NCBI GenBank assembly: GCA_035693615.1 | Contig: DASSGH010000014.1 | Location: 1-23,060 of the forward strand | DNA: 23,060 nucleotides | Source of the DNA: VAZQ01 sp035693615 | Lineage (GTDB): Bacteria > Pseudomonadota > Alphaproteobacteria > Rhizobiales > Xanthobacteraceae | Reading direction: 5' to 3' | Shown: one piece after another, positions 15,549 through 23,060 of the stretch | Numbering within the stretch: the stretch's first letter is position 1 | How the letters are laid out: every line of letters begins with the position of its first letter | Notes under the pieces: model-generated | The model's input: the letters and a program-made list of their open reading frames with translations, nothing else | The model's database searches: none | What the model was told of the DNA's origin: nothing | Translations under genes and position numbers: made by a program

Positions 15549-17038
15549 CTTAGTGGGCGGGAGACCGAACGCAGCGAATTGAAGCGCGCCTTCTGCTCGT
15601 CGCTCAGCGAATCGTAGAACTTCGCGAGCGCCGGCTGCACGGCCCTCACCGCGCCGAGCGTCGCCTCGAGCCGCTTCTCCATCGCCTCCACCCGGCCAGT
15701 CGGGGTCAGCGTTTGATAGGCCGGGCAATTGACCTTGAGCCCTTGCGCCGCTTTAAGCGAGGCATCCTGCAACTCGTCGAGCGCGGCGCGCTGCGGCGGC
15801 GTGGGCTGGACCGCCTGGGCGATGCGAGCGATCGGCAGGTCGGTGACACCCGGTGTTTTTTCATCGCAGAACTTCGAGAGGTCACGCCGATCCTTTGCGA
15901 CCGCGTCGGGATCGTCCCCCGGCGCGACGGCATTGAAACGCGCCTTTTGCTCGTCGCTGAGCGACTGGTAGAAGCGTTCGAGCGCAGGCCGCACGGTCTG
16001 CACCGCCGCAAGCATGACCTGCAGTCGGCTCTCCATCGCCGCAAGCCGCCCGGTAGGGATGCTGGGAAGGTCCTTCGGACAACCCGCCTTGAGCATGTCG
16101 ATGGCCTTGGCGCTCGCCGCCCGCAATTCATCGAGCGCCGGACGTTGCGCATCGGTTGGCTGCACCACCTCGGAGATGCGCTCGATCGGCCAGTCGGCGA
16201 GTTGCGCGGCGTCGTCGCTGCACACGTCCGCGGCGCGCCGTTGCCTGTCGTCCTTTCGCGCCGTGCGGTGTGCCGCCGAACTCCCGGCCCGAGGAGCAGA
16301 GCTCACCGCGGGAGGAATGTAACCGTAATCACCGTAGATACCGTAGTAGACGTCGTCGTAGGCATAAGGCCAGAAGTCGTCGTAGGCATAGGGCCAGAAC
16401 ACGTAATCGAAGAAGTCATAGTCGACATACGGCCAGAACAGCGGCCCGACCCAGCCGACGACGAGACCGCCGCGCCACCACGGCCACCCGCGCGATCCGA
16501 AGAACCTGCCGTGAAAGCGCGAGGACGCGAACCGCGAATGCCAGGCGACGTTGGCAATGGCGCGGTTGCCGAGGACACCGCGTCCCAGATGGGCGCCGCG
16601 CAGTCCAGGTCCCGCGAGCGGGCGGACCGACCCCGTCGCAAATCGGGTGCCGGCGAGTCGTGCCGGCGCCATGCCGACGCGCGCGCCGCTTAGCGACCGA
16701 CCGGAGAGGCTGCGGCCGCCCACCAAGTGGGTGCCGCCGATCCGCGACACCCCAATGGAACGATTCCCAAAGCTCGTGCCGCCGATGCGCGTCACCCCGA
16801 AAGTGCGCGCACCGCCGAAACCTGCGCCGCGCCCTGCAAACCCGACATGCCCGCCAAAGCCTCCGCCATGGCCGCCAAAACCGCCGCCGCGCCCACTAAA
16901 ACCTCCGCCACCGCCGCGTGCATCGGCTTCAAGCGTGAGAAGCGGAACGAGGAGGAGCAACATCGCGGCCACGCAGGCGCTGCCCGCCACCTGCGGCCGC
17001 ACGGCTTGATTGCGCGCCTTGCTCGCTGCCATGGGCAT
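15545..17038 (-). CDS. Exported Gly-rich protein with two tandem LTXXQ (Spy/CpxP-like) domains
   Basis: Predicted envelope protein of 497 residues. A basic N-terminus and a hydrophobic segment (about residues 17-36, core AAMLLLLVPLL) ending near ADA form a Sec signal. Then come a Gly-rich part with GGGFGGH units (about 41-81), a Gly/Arg-rich linker, a Trp/Tyr/Asp-rich stretch with repeated FWPYAYDD (about 199-243), and two similar domains of about 99 residues (about 273-371 and 391-489). Each domain runs from a Cys through PIxRIxxxVQPT, a second Cys-Pro, and ends SLSDEQKARFN, the LTXXQ-family signature seen in Spy and CpxP periplasmic chaperones. The frame is open from 17095, but GGAGGG immediately precedes the ATG at 17038. 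The stop overlaps the converging GV-repeat frame by four bases. A periplasmic stress or surface role is inferred. Confidence 0.85.
   Translation of the reverse strand: MPMAASKARNQAVRPQVAGSACVAAMLLLLVPLLTLEADARGGGGGFSGRGGGFGGHGGGFGGHVGFAGRGAGFGGARTFGVTRIGGTSFGNRSIGVSRIGGTHLVGGRSLSGRSLSGARVGMAPARLAGTRFATGSVRPLAGPGLRGAHLGRGVLGNRAIANVAWHSRFASSRFHGRFFGSRGWPWWRGGLVVGWVGPLFWPYVDYDFFDYVFWPYAYDDFWPYAYDDVYYGIYGDYGYIPPAVSSAPRAGSSAAHRTARKDDRQRRAADVCSDDAAQLADWPIERISEVVQPTDAQRPALDELRAASAKAIDMLKAGCPKDLPSIPTGRLAAMESRLQVMLAAVQTVRPALERFYQSLSDEQKARFNAVAPGDDPDAVAKDRRDLSKFCDEKTPGVTDLPIARIAQAVQPTPPQRAALDELQDASLKAAQGLKVNCPAYQTLTPTGRVEAMEKRLEATLGAVRAVQPALAKFYDSLSDEQKARFNSLRSVSRPLS
16352..16399. repeat. 24-base tandem repeat, two copies, within the LTXXQ protein gene
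   Basis: Two adjacent copies of a 24-base unit (16352-16375 and 16376-16399) differ at one base only (GGCATAAGG versus GGCATAGGG). On the minus strand each encodes FWPYAYDD. A decayed third version (FWPYVDYD) lies next to them in the protein. Being a multiple of three, copy changes would keep the frame, so repeat number may vary between strains. Confidence 0.85.
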
Positions 17039-17125
17039 GGTCCCTCCTCGCCCCCTCTGGTTCTCACCGTTGATCATGGTTTTGTCGTGTCGCAACGGTC
17101 TCGCATGGAACGGGAAGCGACCGGC

Positions 17126-18265
17126 TCAATTCGCCGTCCGCACCCCGAGCCGCACCAGGCGCGGAAGCACTTCGTCACAGAAATACGGCAGCTCGTCGAG
17201 ATAGTTGACGAACGAGAGGGCGATGCCGCGCATGCCGGCTTTGCTGATGCTGGCGAACTCGTCCGCCACGCGGTCCGGTGTTCCCACGAACGCATAGCCG
17301 CCGATCGCATTGCTCGCAAAGTACTGGCGTTTCTTGGCGTACTCCTCGGGTGGAATCGTCTGGGGCGTGATGTTCTTGTTCGCGAGCATGCCGTCGATCG
17401 CACCCCAATCGGCGTTCTCGATGATAGCGTGGCGATAGTACTCTTCCGCCTGCGTCTGGGTGGCGCGACAGATTACCTGGCCGACGGTGTAGACCTCGAT
17501 ATCCCGGCCGAAAGCTTGCGCCGCGCGCTTGATCTCGTCGACCTTCTTGGCATTGCCCTCGAGCGAAGTGCGCGAGCCCGCGGTCGCCACGAAAAACGCA
17601 TCGCAGTTGCGCAATGCAAAGTCCTGGCCGACTTGCGACGAGCCGGCGTTCATGAGGATCGGCCGCGTCTCGCCGTAAGGCTTGGGATGGGCGCGCACGC
17701 CCTTGAGCTTGAGGAACTCTCCCTGAAAATCGAAAGCGCCGCGTTCGGACCAGGCTTGCTTGACCACGTCGAGCCATTCCTGGGCGAAAGCGTAACGCGC
17801 GTCGTGCTCGCGCTGCGTCACGCCGAACATCTCGAATTCCCCCTCATTCCAGCCGACGACCAGATTGACGCCGAAGCGTCCTTGGCCGACGTGGTCGGCG
17901 GTCACGAATTCCTTGGCCGCGATCAGCGGGTGGAACAGGGGCGCGTGTACCGTGCCGAATACGGTCATGCGCTGCGTTGCCGAGAGGAGGCCGACCGCCC
18001 AGGTGACGGTCTCCAGTGTGCTGCCGTGAAAATCCGTGTCGCCGCCGTAGCCCTTCCAGCGGCCGATCGGCAGCATGAAATCGATACCCCCCTCTTCCGC
18101 CATGCGCGCGAGGCGCAGGCAGTCCGGCCAACTCGCGGACCAACGTTCTGGAACCCTGGTGGCGGAGCGGCCGGACGAGCAGTTGGCGCCGAAAATGCCG
18201 ATTTTGAGCGGGTTGGTGTTGTACATGTCGATGCGATCGCGCATCGATGCGGAGCGGGCCAGCAC
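17126..18265 (-). CDS. LLM class flavin-dependent monooxygenase, RutA/SsuD-like
   Basis: Cytoplasmic FMN-dependent monooxygenase of 379 residues, luciferase fold. RWKGYGGDTDFHGSTLE (69-85), GLLSATQRM (92-100) and GQGRFGVNLVVGWNEGEF (127-144) follow the pattern of pyrimidine monooxygenase RutA and of the DszA/SsuD group, and differ from the EHH-type LLM protein at 11740-12798. The start is a GTG at 18265 with GGAGG five bases upstream; internal ATGs at 18244 and 18226 are alternatives but have no comparable site. It is the last gene of a four-gene minus-strand set, 42 bases after the ABC ATPase. That context suggests it oxidises the compound brought in by the importer, perhaps to release sulfur or nitrogen. 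The flavin reductase such enzymes need is not in view. Confidence 0.9.
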   Translation of the reverse strand: MLARSASMRDRIDMYNTNPLKIGIFGANCSSGRSATRVPERWSASWPDCLRLARMAEEGGIDFMLPIGRWKGYGGDTDFHGSTLETVTWAVGLLSATQRMTVFGTVHAPLFHPLIAAKEFVTADHVGQGRFGVNLVVGWNEGEFEMFGVTQREHDARYAFAQEWLDVVKQAWSERGAFDFQGEFLKLKGVRAHPKPYGETRPILMNAGSSQVGQDFALRNCDAFFVATAGSRTSLEGNAKKVDEIKRAAQAFGRDIEVYTVGQVICRATQTQAEEYYRHAIIENADWGAIDGMLANKNITPQTIPPEEYAKKRQYFASNAIGGYAFVGTPDRVADEFASISKAGMRGIALSFVNYLDELPYFCDEVLPRLVRLGVRTAN

Positions 18266-18307
18266 GACGGCCTCCGTCAGGTTCGAGCCGCAGACGCGCG
18301 AGAGCGT

Positions 18308-19417
18308 CTAGTCCGGCGCGGCTTCCTCGCGTGCAGGATAGGCCCAGCACAGCGCGGGCGGTAGAAGCACGTCCACGTCGCTGCCGATCGCATGCCGCGC
18401 GCGGGTACCGAGCTCGAGCGCTTCGAGTCGGCCGCCGAGCGCCGTCAACTCATAAATTGTCTGTGTGCCTTGGTAGCGGAGTGCCGCGATCCGGGCGGTA
18501 AACCGATTGTCGGCGCCGGTCGTGGCATCATTGCCAATGCGGACGTTCTCCGGCCGCACCGCGATTTTGACTCCCTCGCCGGCCTCGACCGTCGCGGGCA
18601 TGAGCGCCGTCAGACGCTGTCCGCCCGCATCGACGATGCCGAATTCGCCGTTGCGCGCCACCACGCGGCCGGCGAGCAAGTTAGATGCGCCGGTGAACTT
18701 GGCGACGAAAAGGTCCGCGGGTCGATTGTAGATCTCGTCGGCGGACGACATTTGCAGCAGCTTGCCGTCACGCATGACACCGATGCGGTCGCCGAGCACC
18801 ACGGCCTCTGCCTGATCGTGGGTCACGTAGACCGCCGTCACCCCGGTCTGCTTGATGATGCGCCGCAAATCGTCGCGCAGCCGCAAACGCAGCTGCGCGT
18901 CGAGATTGCTCAGCGGCTCGTCGAGCAGAAGAAGCTGGGGCTGATAGACCAGGCTGCGCGCAAGCGCTACGCGCTGCATTTGCCCGCCCGATAGGGACAC
19001 CACGGAGCGATCGGCGTACTGCGCCAGCCCCACGAGCTCCAATACCTCGGCGGTCTTGCGCTCGATCTCGGCGCGCGGGACGCGGCGATGGCGAAGCGGA
19101 TAGGCGACGTTCTGCTTGACCGTCATGTGCGGCCAGACCGCGTAGGACTGGAACACCATGCCGATGTTGCGCGAGCGGGGCGGCACGTGTGCGCCTTCCG
19201 CCGGCGCCGATACCACCCGTCCGCCGATACTGACGCGCCCGGCGGTCGGATGCTCGAGACCGGCGATGCAGCGCAGCGTGGTGGTCTTGCCACAGCCGGA
19301 GGGACCGAGCAGCACCACGATCTCGCCGGCCGGGACGTGAAAGCTGACTCCATCCACGGCGGGCCGGCCGGTGGCGAATTGCTTGCGCAGATCGCGGACG
19401 TCGAGGGAAGCCGACAC
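18308..19417 (-). CDS. ABC transporter ATP-binding protein, PotA/FbpC-like
   Basis: Cytoplasmic ATPase of 369 residues energising the importer encoded upstream. Walker A GPSGCGKT is at 38-45, the Q-loop Gln at 90 (GMVFQSYAVWPHMTV), the signature LSGGQ at 142-146, Walker B LLLLDEP at 162-168 with catalytic Glu167, and the switch His200 in VYVTHDQAEA. The region after about residue 240 (KFTGASNLLAGRVV, IAVRPENVRIG) is a TOBE-type regulatory domain, as in spermidine/putrescine and ferric-ion importers. It starts 37 bases after the binding-protein gene and precedes the LLM monooxygenase by 42 bases. All catalytic motifs are intact. Confidence 0.95.
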   Translation of the reverse strand: MSASLDVRDLRKQFATGRPAVDGVSFHVPAGEIVVLLGPSGCGKTTTLRCIAGLEHPTAGRVSIGGRVVSAPAEGAHVPPRSRNIGMVFQSYAVWPHMTVKQNVAYPLRHRRVPRAEIERKTAEVLELVGLAQYADRSVVSLSGGQMQRVALARSLVYQPQLLLLDEPLSNLDAQLRLRLRDDLRRIIKQTGVTAVYVTHDQAEAVVLGDRIGVMRDGKLLQMSSADEIYNRPADLFVAKFTGASNLLAGRVVARNGEFGIVDAGGQRLTALMPATVEAGEGVKIAVRPENVRIGNDATTGADNRFTARIAALRYQGTQTIYELTALGGRLEALELGTRARHAIGSDVDVLLPPALCWAYPAREEAAPD

Positions 19418-19454
19418 GCGCGCCTCCGAGCCGTTCCGGATTGAACTTAGCGCT

Positions 19455-20468
19455 TCACTGCCGGTAACCGTAAATCTTGTTCCAATCCTCGACCCAGGAA
19501 GCGTGCAGTTTTACGTATTGATCAAAGTTCGGCAACCAGACCTTCACCACCTTCGGATCGAAGCCTTCCGGATAGATCGGCGGCTGCCGCAGCGAGGTAA
19601 GGTTTCCAAGCTCCTTGATCATGAAGGTCTGGCCTTCCGCCGACAGGCACCAGTTGAGGAACAACTTCGCTGCGTTGGGGTTCTTCGCCGTCGACGGCAC
19701 GCCGCTGGCATAGGGATTGACCGGCGCGCCTTCGGGCGCAAAGAAGATCTCTAGCGGGGCGCCATCCCTCTTCTTGGGATAGACGATGTTGTACAGCAGC
19801 GGACCTATAGAGATCTCGCCCCTCACCAGCGCATCCGACATCGGCGCGCCGGACGGATAGAGCACCGGGCTAGTGGCCGCCTGCTTCTTCCAATAATCCT
19901 CGCCCAGCACCTGACGCTCGAACATGACCCGCGTCCAGGTCGTGCCGCCGGAAGGCGCGATGACCTCGCCGATCTGCCTGTTGCCGTATTCCGGCTTGGT
20001 CAGATCCATCCAGCTCTTCGGCGGGTTCTTCACCAGCGCCGAATTGTAGGCAATCGACCATACCAGCGTGACGCGCGGCCACAGCTTCGGCGAAATCAGC
20101 GAGTCGGGCAGATAGTCCTTGGCGTTCGGCGGCGCGTAATCCTGGAACAGGTCGACGAGATCGGCCATGAGCGCGCGATCTGAGTGGTCGACCACGTCCG
20201 CGGTGAGCTTGCCGGCGGCGGCTTCGGTTTTCACGCGAGTGATGAGCTGCCCGCCGGGGGCGCGCACCATCTCCACCTTGATCTCGGGAAATCGCTTGTT
20301 GAAGGCCTTGATGACCTCCTGCTCGACCTCGGCGAAGTTGGCGGTGTAGTAGACGAGCCTGCCTTCCTTCTTCGCGGCAGCGATCAGTTCGGGCGGTCCG
20401 AAATCTTGTGCGGTCGCCGGAATCGCGGTCACGCTGATGACGGCGAGCGCGGTCAACATCGACTTCAT
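19455..20468 (-). CDS. ABC transporter extracellular solute-binding protein, FbpA-like fold family
   Basis: Periplasmic binding protein of 337 residues. The Sec signal MKSMLTALAVISVTAIPATAQ is followed by the mature start DFGPPELIAAAKKEGRLVYY, typical of the ferric/polyamine/thiamine type cluster-D binding proteins. Other marks are DVVDHSDRALMADLV, and NPYASGVPSTAKNPNAAKLFLNW near residue 255. The paired tyrosines that bind Fe(III) in FbpA are not evident at the expected place (LLYNIVYPKKRDG instead), so an iron ligand is doubtful. The frame is open from 20513, but AGGAGG lies nine bases before the ATG at 20468, which also begins the signal peptide. It sits between the fused permease (28 bases upstream) and the ATPase, forming a complete importer. 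The ligand is unknown. Confidence 0.93.
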   Translation of the reverse strand: MKSMLTALAVISVTAIPATAQDFGPPELIAAAKKEGRLVYYTANFAEVEQEVIKAFNKRFPEIKVEMVRAPGGQLITRVKTEAAAGKLTADVVDHSDRALMADLVDLFQDYAPPNAKDYLPDSLISPKLWPRVTLVWSIAYNSALVKNPPKSWMDLTKPEYGNRQIGEVIAPSGGTTWTRVMFERQVLGEDYWKKQAATSPVLYPSGAPMSDALVRGEISIGPLLYNIVYPKKRDGAPLEIFFAPEGAPVNPYASGVPSTAKNPNAAKLFLNWCLSAEGQTFMIKELGNLTSLRQPPIYPEGFDPKVVKVWLPNFDQYVKLHASWVEDWNKIYGYRQ

Positions 20469-20496
20469 GGCGACGTTCCTCCTGTTGTCATGCTCA

Positions 20497-22272
20497 TCAC
20501 CCCGCGCGGCCAACGCTGGCTTGCGTGTTGCGTCCGCGCGACAGCCAGCCGGCGATCCCGATCACCGCGGCGAGAAGTACCGTCTGTACTAGGCTAAAGG
20601 CGGCCGCTTTTCCGGTATTGCCGCCTTCGTAATAGTCGAGCAGCAGCACCGCCATGACCATCGTGTCGCTGGTGTAAAGAAAAAGCGACGAGCCGAGCTC
20701 GCGGATGGCCAGGATGAACAACAGCGTCATCGCCGCGACCGTGCCGGGCCGCGCCAGCGGCAGCACGATCGTGCGGATGGTGGCGATGCGACCCTTGCCG
20801 CAGACCCAGGCCGCCTCTTCAAGCTCGCGATGAATCTGCAGGAAAGACGTGGAGAGTGACTTCATAGTGTCGGGCATGAAACGCGCGACGAAGGCGAGAA
20901 CGAGAATCCAGATCGTGCCATAGAGCCCGCCGGGCAATCCGACCCAAGCCCACAGATAAGCGACGCCGATCACCAGGCCCGGGATCGCGACGGGCAGCGT
21001 GGCGACGAGGTCGATCGCGCGTCGCGCGGGGGCGTGGCTGCGGTGGACGGTATAGCCAATGGCAAAGGCGATGATCCCGCCGAGGATCGCGGTCGCTAAG
21101 CCGACCTCCATGGTGTTCCAGATCGACCGCATGGTAAGCGGGTTATCGAAGATGGAGTCGAAATGCACTAGCGAGTAATGTCGCATGTCGAACAGGCTGG
21201 CGGCATTCGGAATGAACAGGAAGCGGCGAAAGGCGGCCACGATCAGCGCAAGCGTAGGCAGCACGACTACGGTGAAGAGGTAGACGAGCGCCAAGCCGAA
21301 CGTGAACCAGCGCCAGGGTCCGAGTTCGATCACCCGCGGCCGGAACGCCTTGCCGGAAACCGTCGTGAAGCTGCGGCCGGCAAGGACACGCTGCTGCAAT
21401 ACCACCAGCGCGCCGGTCACCACCATCAGGATGATCGCGACCGCGGCAGCCGTGCTGTAGAGCGGCGGCGACCAGTTGGTCAGCTTGAAAATGTATGTCG
21501 TCAGCACGGGAATGTCGGCTGGCGCGCCGAGCACCGCAGGGATGCCGTAGATGCCGAGCATGACGATGAAGGACAGCAGCATGCCGGAAACGATTGCCGG
21601 CGCGATCAGCGGAAACGTAACGGTGAACAGGGTACGGAGCGGACTGACGCCGGCGATCTCCGCCGCCTCCTCGAGGCTCGGATCCATGTTTCGCAGCGCC
21701 GACGCGGTGAACATGTAGACGTAAGGCGCGTAATACATGCCGAACACGACGATCAGTCCGGCCATCGAGTAGAGATCGATGCGCCAGGTGATCCCGGCCC
21801 ATCCCAGCATCGTGTTGATGAGGCCGGACTTCGGCGAGCCCAGAATCGACCAGGCGACGCCCGCGACCAGCGGCGGCACGAACAGCGGGATCAGGCTCAC
21901 GGCGGCGACGAAGCCTCGCCACGGCGTGTTGGTGCGCACGACGATCCAGGAAAAAGTGAGCCCGATCAGAACCGCGAGCGCGGTGCCGCCGGTGCAGGCA
22001 ATCAGCGAGTTTGCCAATGCAAGATGGACGTTGGGATTGCCGAGAACGCGGACGAAATTGGCGAGCGACAGATCGAACACGCCGAATCCATCCACCACCG
22101 GATTGGTGTTGGTGAGCGCGCCGAGAACGAGCATCGCGACGGGGTAGAGGACGAGAAACCCGAGCAGCGCGAACAGCGCGGCCGACCACAACCGGCCGGC
22201 CACGATGCCTAGTCGTGCGCCGCGCTCGACCTTTGCAGCGGGCGCGGCAAATGCCGCGGCGTCTGCCGTCAC
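20497..22272 (-). CDS. Fused two-domain ABC permease, FbpB-like
   Basis: Inner-membrane permease of 591 residues carrying both transmembrane halves in one chain. About twelve hydrophobic segments are visible, for example 31-51, 92-112, 124-144, 169-189, 226-246, 275-295, 325-347, 391-408, 422-444, 452-466, 511-526 and 560-578. Each half has its own EAA coupling loop: EEAAEIAGVSPLRTLFTVTFP at about 201-221 and ELEEAAWVCGKGRIATIRT at about 483-501. Fused permeases of this kind serve ferric and related importers. The start is a GTG at 22272 with GGAGGG five bases upstream. It is the first gene of the set permease, binding protein, ATPase, LLM monooxygenase, so its promoter should lie in the 180 bases upstream, downstream of the rRNA terminator. 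Confidence 0.94.
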   Translation of the reverse strand: MTADAAAFAAPAAKVERGARLGIVAGRLWSAALFALLGFLVLYPVAMLVLGALTNTNPVVDGFGVFDLSLANFVRVLGNPNVHLALANSLIACTGGTALAVLIGLTFSWIVVRTNTPWRGFVAAVSLIPLFVPPLVAGVAWSILGSPKSGLINTMLGWAGITWRIDLYSMAGLIVVFGMYYAPYVYMFTASALRNMDPSLEEAAEIAGVSPLRTLFTVTFPLIAPAIVSGMLLSFIVMLGIYGIPAVLGAPADIPVLTTYIFKLTNWSPPLYSTAAAVAIILMVVTGALVVLQQRVLAGRSFTTVSGKAFRPRVIELGPWRWFTFGLALVYLFTVVVLPTLALIVAAFRRFLFIPNAASLFDMRHYSLVHFDSIFDNPLTMRSIWNTMEVGLATAILGGIIAFAIGYTVHRSHAPARRAIDLVATLPVAIPGLVIGVAYLWAWVGLPGGLYGTIWILVLAFVARFMPDTMKSLSTSFLQIHRELEEAAWVCGKGRIATIRTIVLPLARPGTVAAMTLLFILAIRELGSSLFLYTSDTMVMAVLLLDYYEGGNTGKAAAFSLVQTVLLAAVIGIAGWLSRGRNTQASVGRAG

Positions 22273-22293
22273 GCTTTCCCTCCGGCGACCCCC

Positions 22294-22313
22294 GGCGCCG
22301 CGTTTACGGCGCC
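22294..22313 (-). promoter_or_regulatory. Hairpin in the leader of the ABC permease operon
   Basis: GGCGCCG at 22294-22300 and CGGCGCC at 22307-22313 form a perfect 7-bp stem with a 6-base loop. On the minus strand the stem lies directly before the GGAGGG ribosome site of the permease, so it could affect initiation. On the plus strand it is followed by TTTTAT and looks like a short intrinsic terminator, which could stop antisense transcription. No promoter elements could be assigned with confidence in 22314-22455. Confidence 0.5.
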
Positions 22314-22455
22314 TTTTATCGTTGCCGCACAGGTAGCACAGAACACGGCGAGCGGGGAGGCGTCAGGACCGACGGCAAAGGCGGATGGTGGCACTTGGAT
22401 CTGGCGTGACGCACGCCGGCGCGTTCGGTCCCCCGCAAACCTATGCGAGCGGGCG

Positions 22456-22489
22456 AACAAAAACCGCCGCGGCGGAGCCTGCGGCGGTT
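22456..22489 (-). terminator. Rho-independent terminator of the rRNA operon
   Basis: AACCGCCGC at 22462-22470 pairs perfectly with GCGGCGGTT at 22481-22489 around a 10-base loop. Read on the minus strand, the stem is followed by a T-rich run (TTTTTTGTT, partly shared with the stem end). It lies about 40 bases beyond the 3' end of 5S rRNA and before the co-directional permease operon. Confidence 0.85.
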
Positions 22490-22527
22490 GACAGAGATAC
22501 ATCATGAAGAGGTGAACGTCCTTGGCA

Positions 22528-22645
22528 GGCCTGGCAGCGACCTACTCTTCCAAGTCTTGAGACTTAGTACCATCGGCGCTGGGAAGTTTAACGGCCGAGT
22601 TCGGGATGGGATCGGGTTCGGGCTCCCCGCTAATACCACCAGGCC
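22528..22645 (-). rRNA. rrf: 5S ribosomal RNA
   Basis: The minus strand reads as a complete 5S rRNA of about 118 bases. The 5' end GGCCTGGTGG pairs with the 3' end GCCAGGCC to form helix I. The universally conserved core CCCGATCCCATCCCGAACTC is present, as are GGCCGTTAAAC, AGCGCCGATGGTACTAAGTC and GGAAGAGTAGGTCGCTGCC. The sequence has the usual rhizobial style. End positions are set by helix I and may be off by one or two bases. Confidence 0.96.
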
Positions 22646-22819
22646 GGCGAAGGACGGGTGACGGAGGTCGGAGAGAGAGGGCGAAAGAATGGCCGCCTTT
22701 GTCTCTGTCCGACTTCCGCGCAAGCTGGTCGCCATCGCTACGATGACAATCACGCGACCTCTGACTTCCGTCATCGGTCGCGGATGTTCGCCGTCCAATG
22801 CGCATTGAAGATGAGAGAC
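22646..22819 (-). other. 23S-5S internal transcribed spacer
   Basis: A spacer of about 174 bases with no tRNA seen in it. CGGAGGTCGGAGAGAGA at 22662-22678 is complementary (two mismatched positions) to TCTCTGTCCGACTTCCG at 22702-22718. The overlapping TGACGGAGGTCGGAG at 22659-22673 is also complementary, with G-U pairs, to CTCTGACTTCCGTCA at 22759-22773. These stems may be processing sites for RNase III. Confidence 0.6.

Positions 22820-23060
<241 letters not shown>

Noticed and set aside
16727..18364. Long plus-strand open frame (545 codons) opposite the LLM monooxygenase and the LTXXQ gene
   Set aside because: The opposite strand carries well-conserved genes with ribosome sites; this frame spans two of them and has no family motifs.
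22273..22455. tRNA-fMet downstream of 5S rRNA
   Set aside because: Many alphaproteobacteria place one here, but no acceptor, T-arm or anticodon-arm sequence could be found on either strand.

Overview
The window looks like a chromosomal segment from a high-GC alphaproteobacterium, most likely of the Hyphomicrobiales (Bradyrhizobium / Xanthobacteraceae-like). The reasons are the uniformly GC-rich codon use, the rhizobial-type 5S and 23S rRNA sequence at the right end, and abundant ABC uptake systems, LLM flavoenzymes and molybdenum hydroxylases. No taxonomic search could be run, so the placement is inference.

Layout. (1) 1-7765, plus strand: a catabolic-looking run. It holds the 3' end of a nitrate/sulfonate/taurine-type ABC permease, a Tat-exported NMT1/SsuA-like binding protein, a cysteine hydrolase resembling N-carbamoylsarcosine amidohydrolase, a SAM methyltransferase, an orphan molybdopterin hydroxylase large subunit, a RidA-like protein and an Fe-S protein of the HdrD/GlpC type. 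(2) 7713-14091, minus strand: argG, an LLM flavoprotein, and hyuA and hyuB (ATP-dependent hydantoinase / oxoprolinase family). HyuB converges on and overlaps the Fe-S gene. (3) 14295-15548, plus: a GV-repeat protein with an apparent frameshift near its C-terminus. (4) 15545-17038, minus: an exported Gly-rich protein with two LTXXQ-like domains. (5) 17126-22272, minus: an operon-like set of fused ABC permease, binding protein, ATPase and a RutA-like LLM monooxygenase. (6) 22456-23060, minus: the distal end of an rRNA operon (23S 3' end, spacer, 5S, terminator).

How the genes may work together. Regions 1 and 2 converge and contain both enzymes that convert N-methylhydantoin to sarcosine in the known creatinine route: an ATP-dependent HyuA/HyuB hydantoinase and a CSHase-like amidohydrolase. 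They sit with a transporter, a RidA homologue, a molybdenum hydroxylase and a probable electron-transfer Fe-S protein. This suggests uptake and breakdown of a cyclic amide or ureide nitrogen compound, substrate unknown. Region 5 pairs a ferric/polyamine-type importer with an FMN-dependent monooxygenase, which suggests a second scavenging system. Substrates for both are inferred from family and context only.
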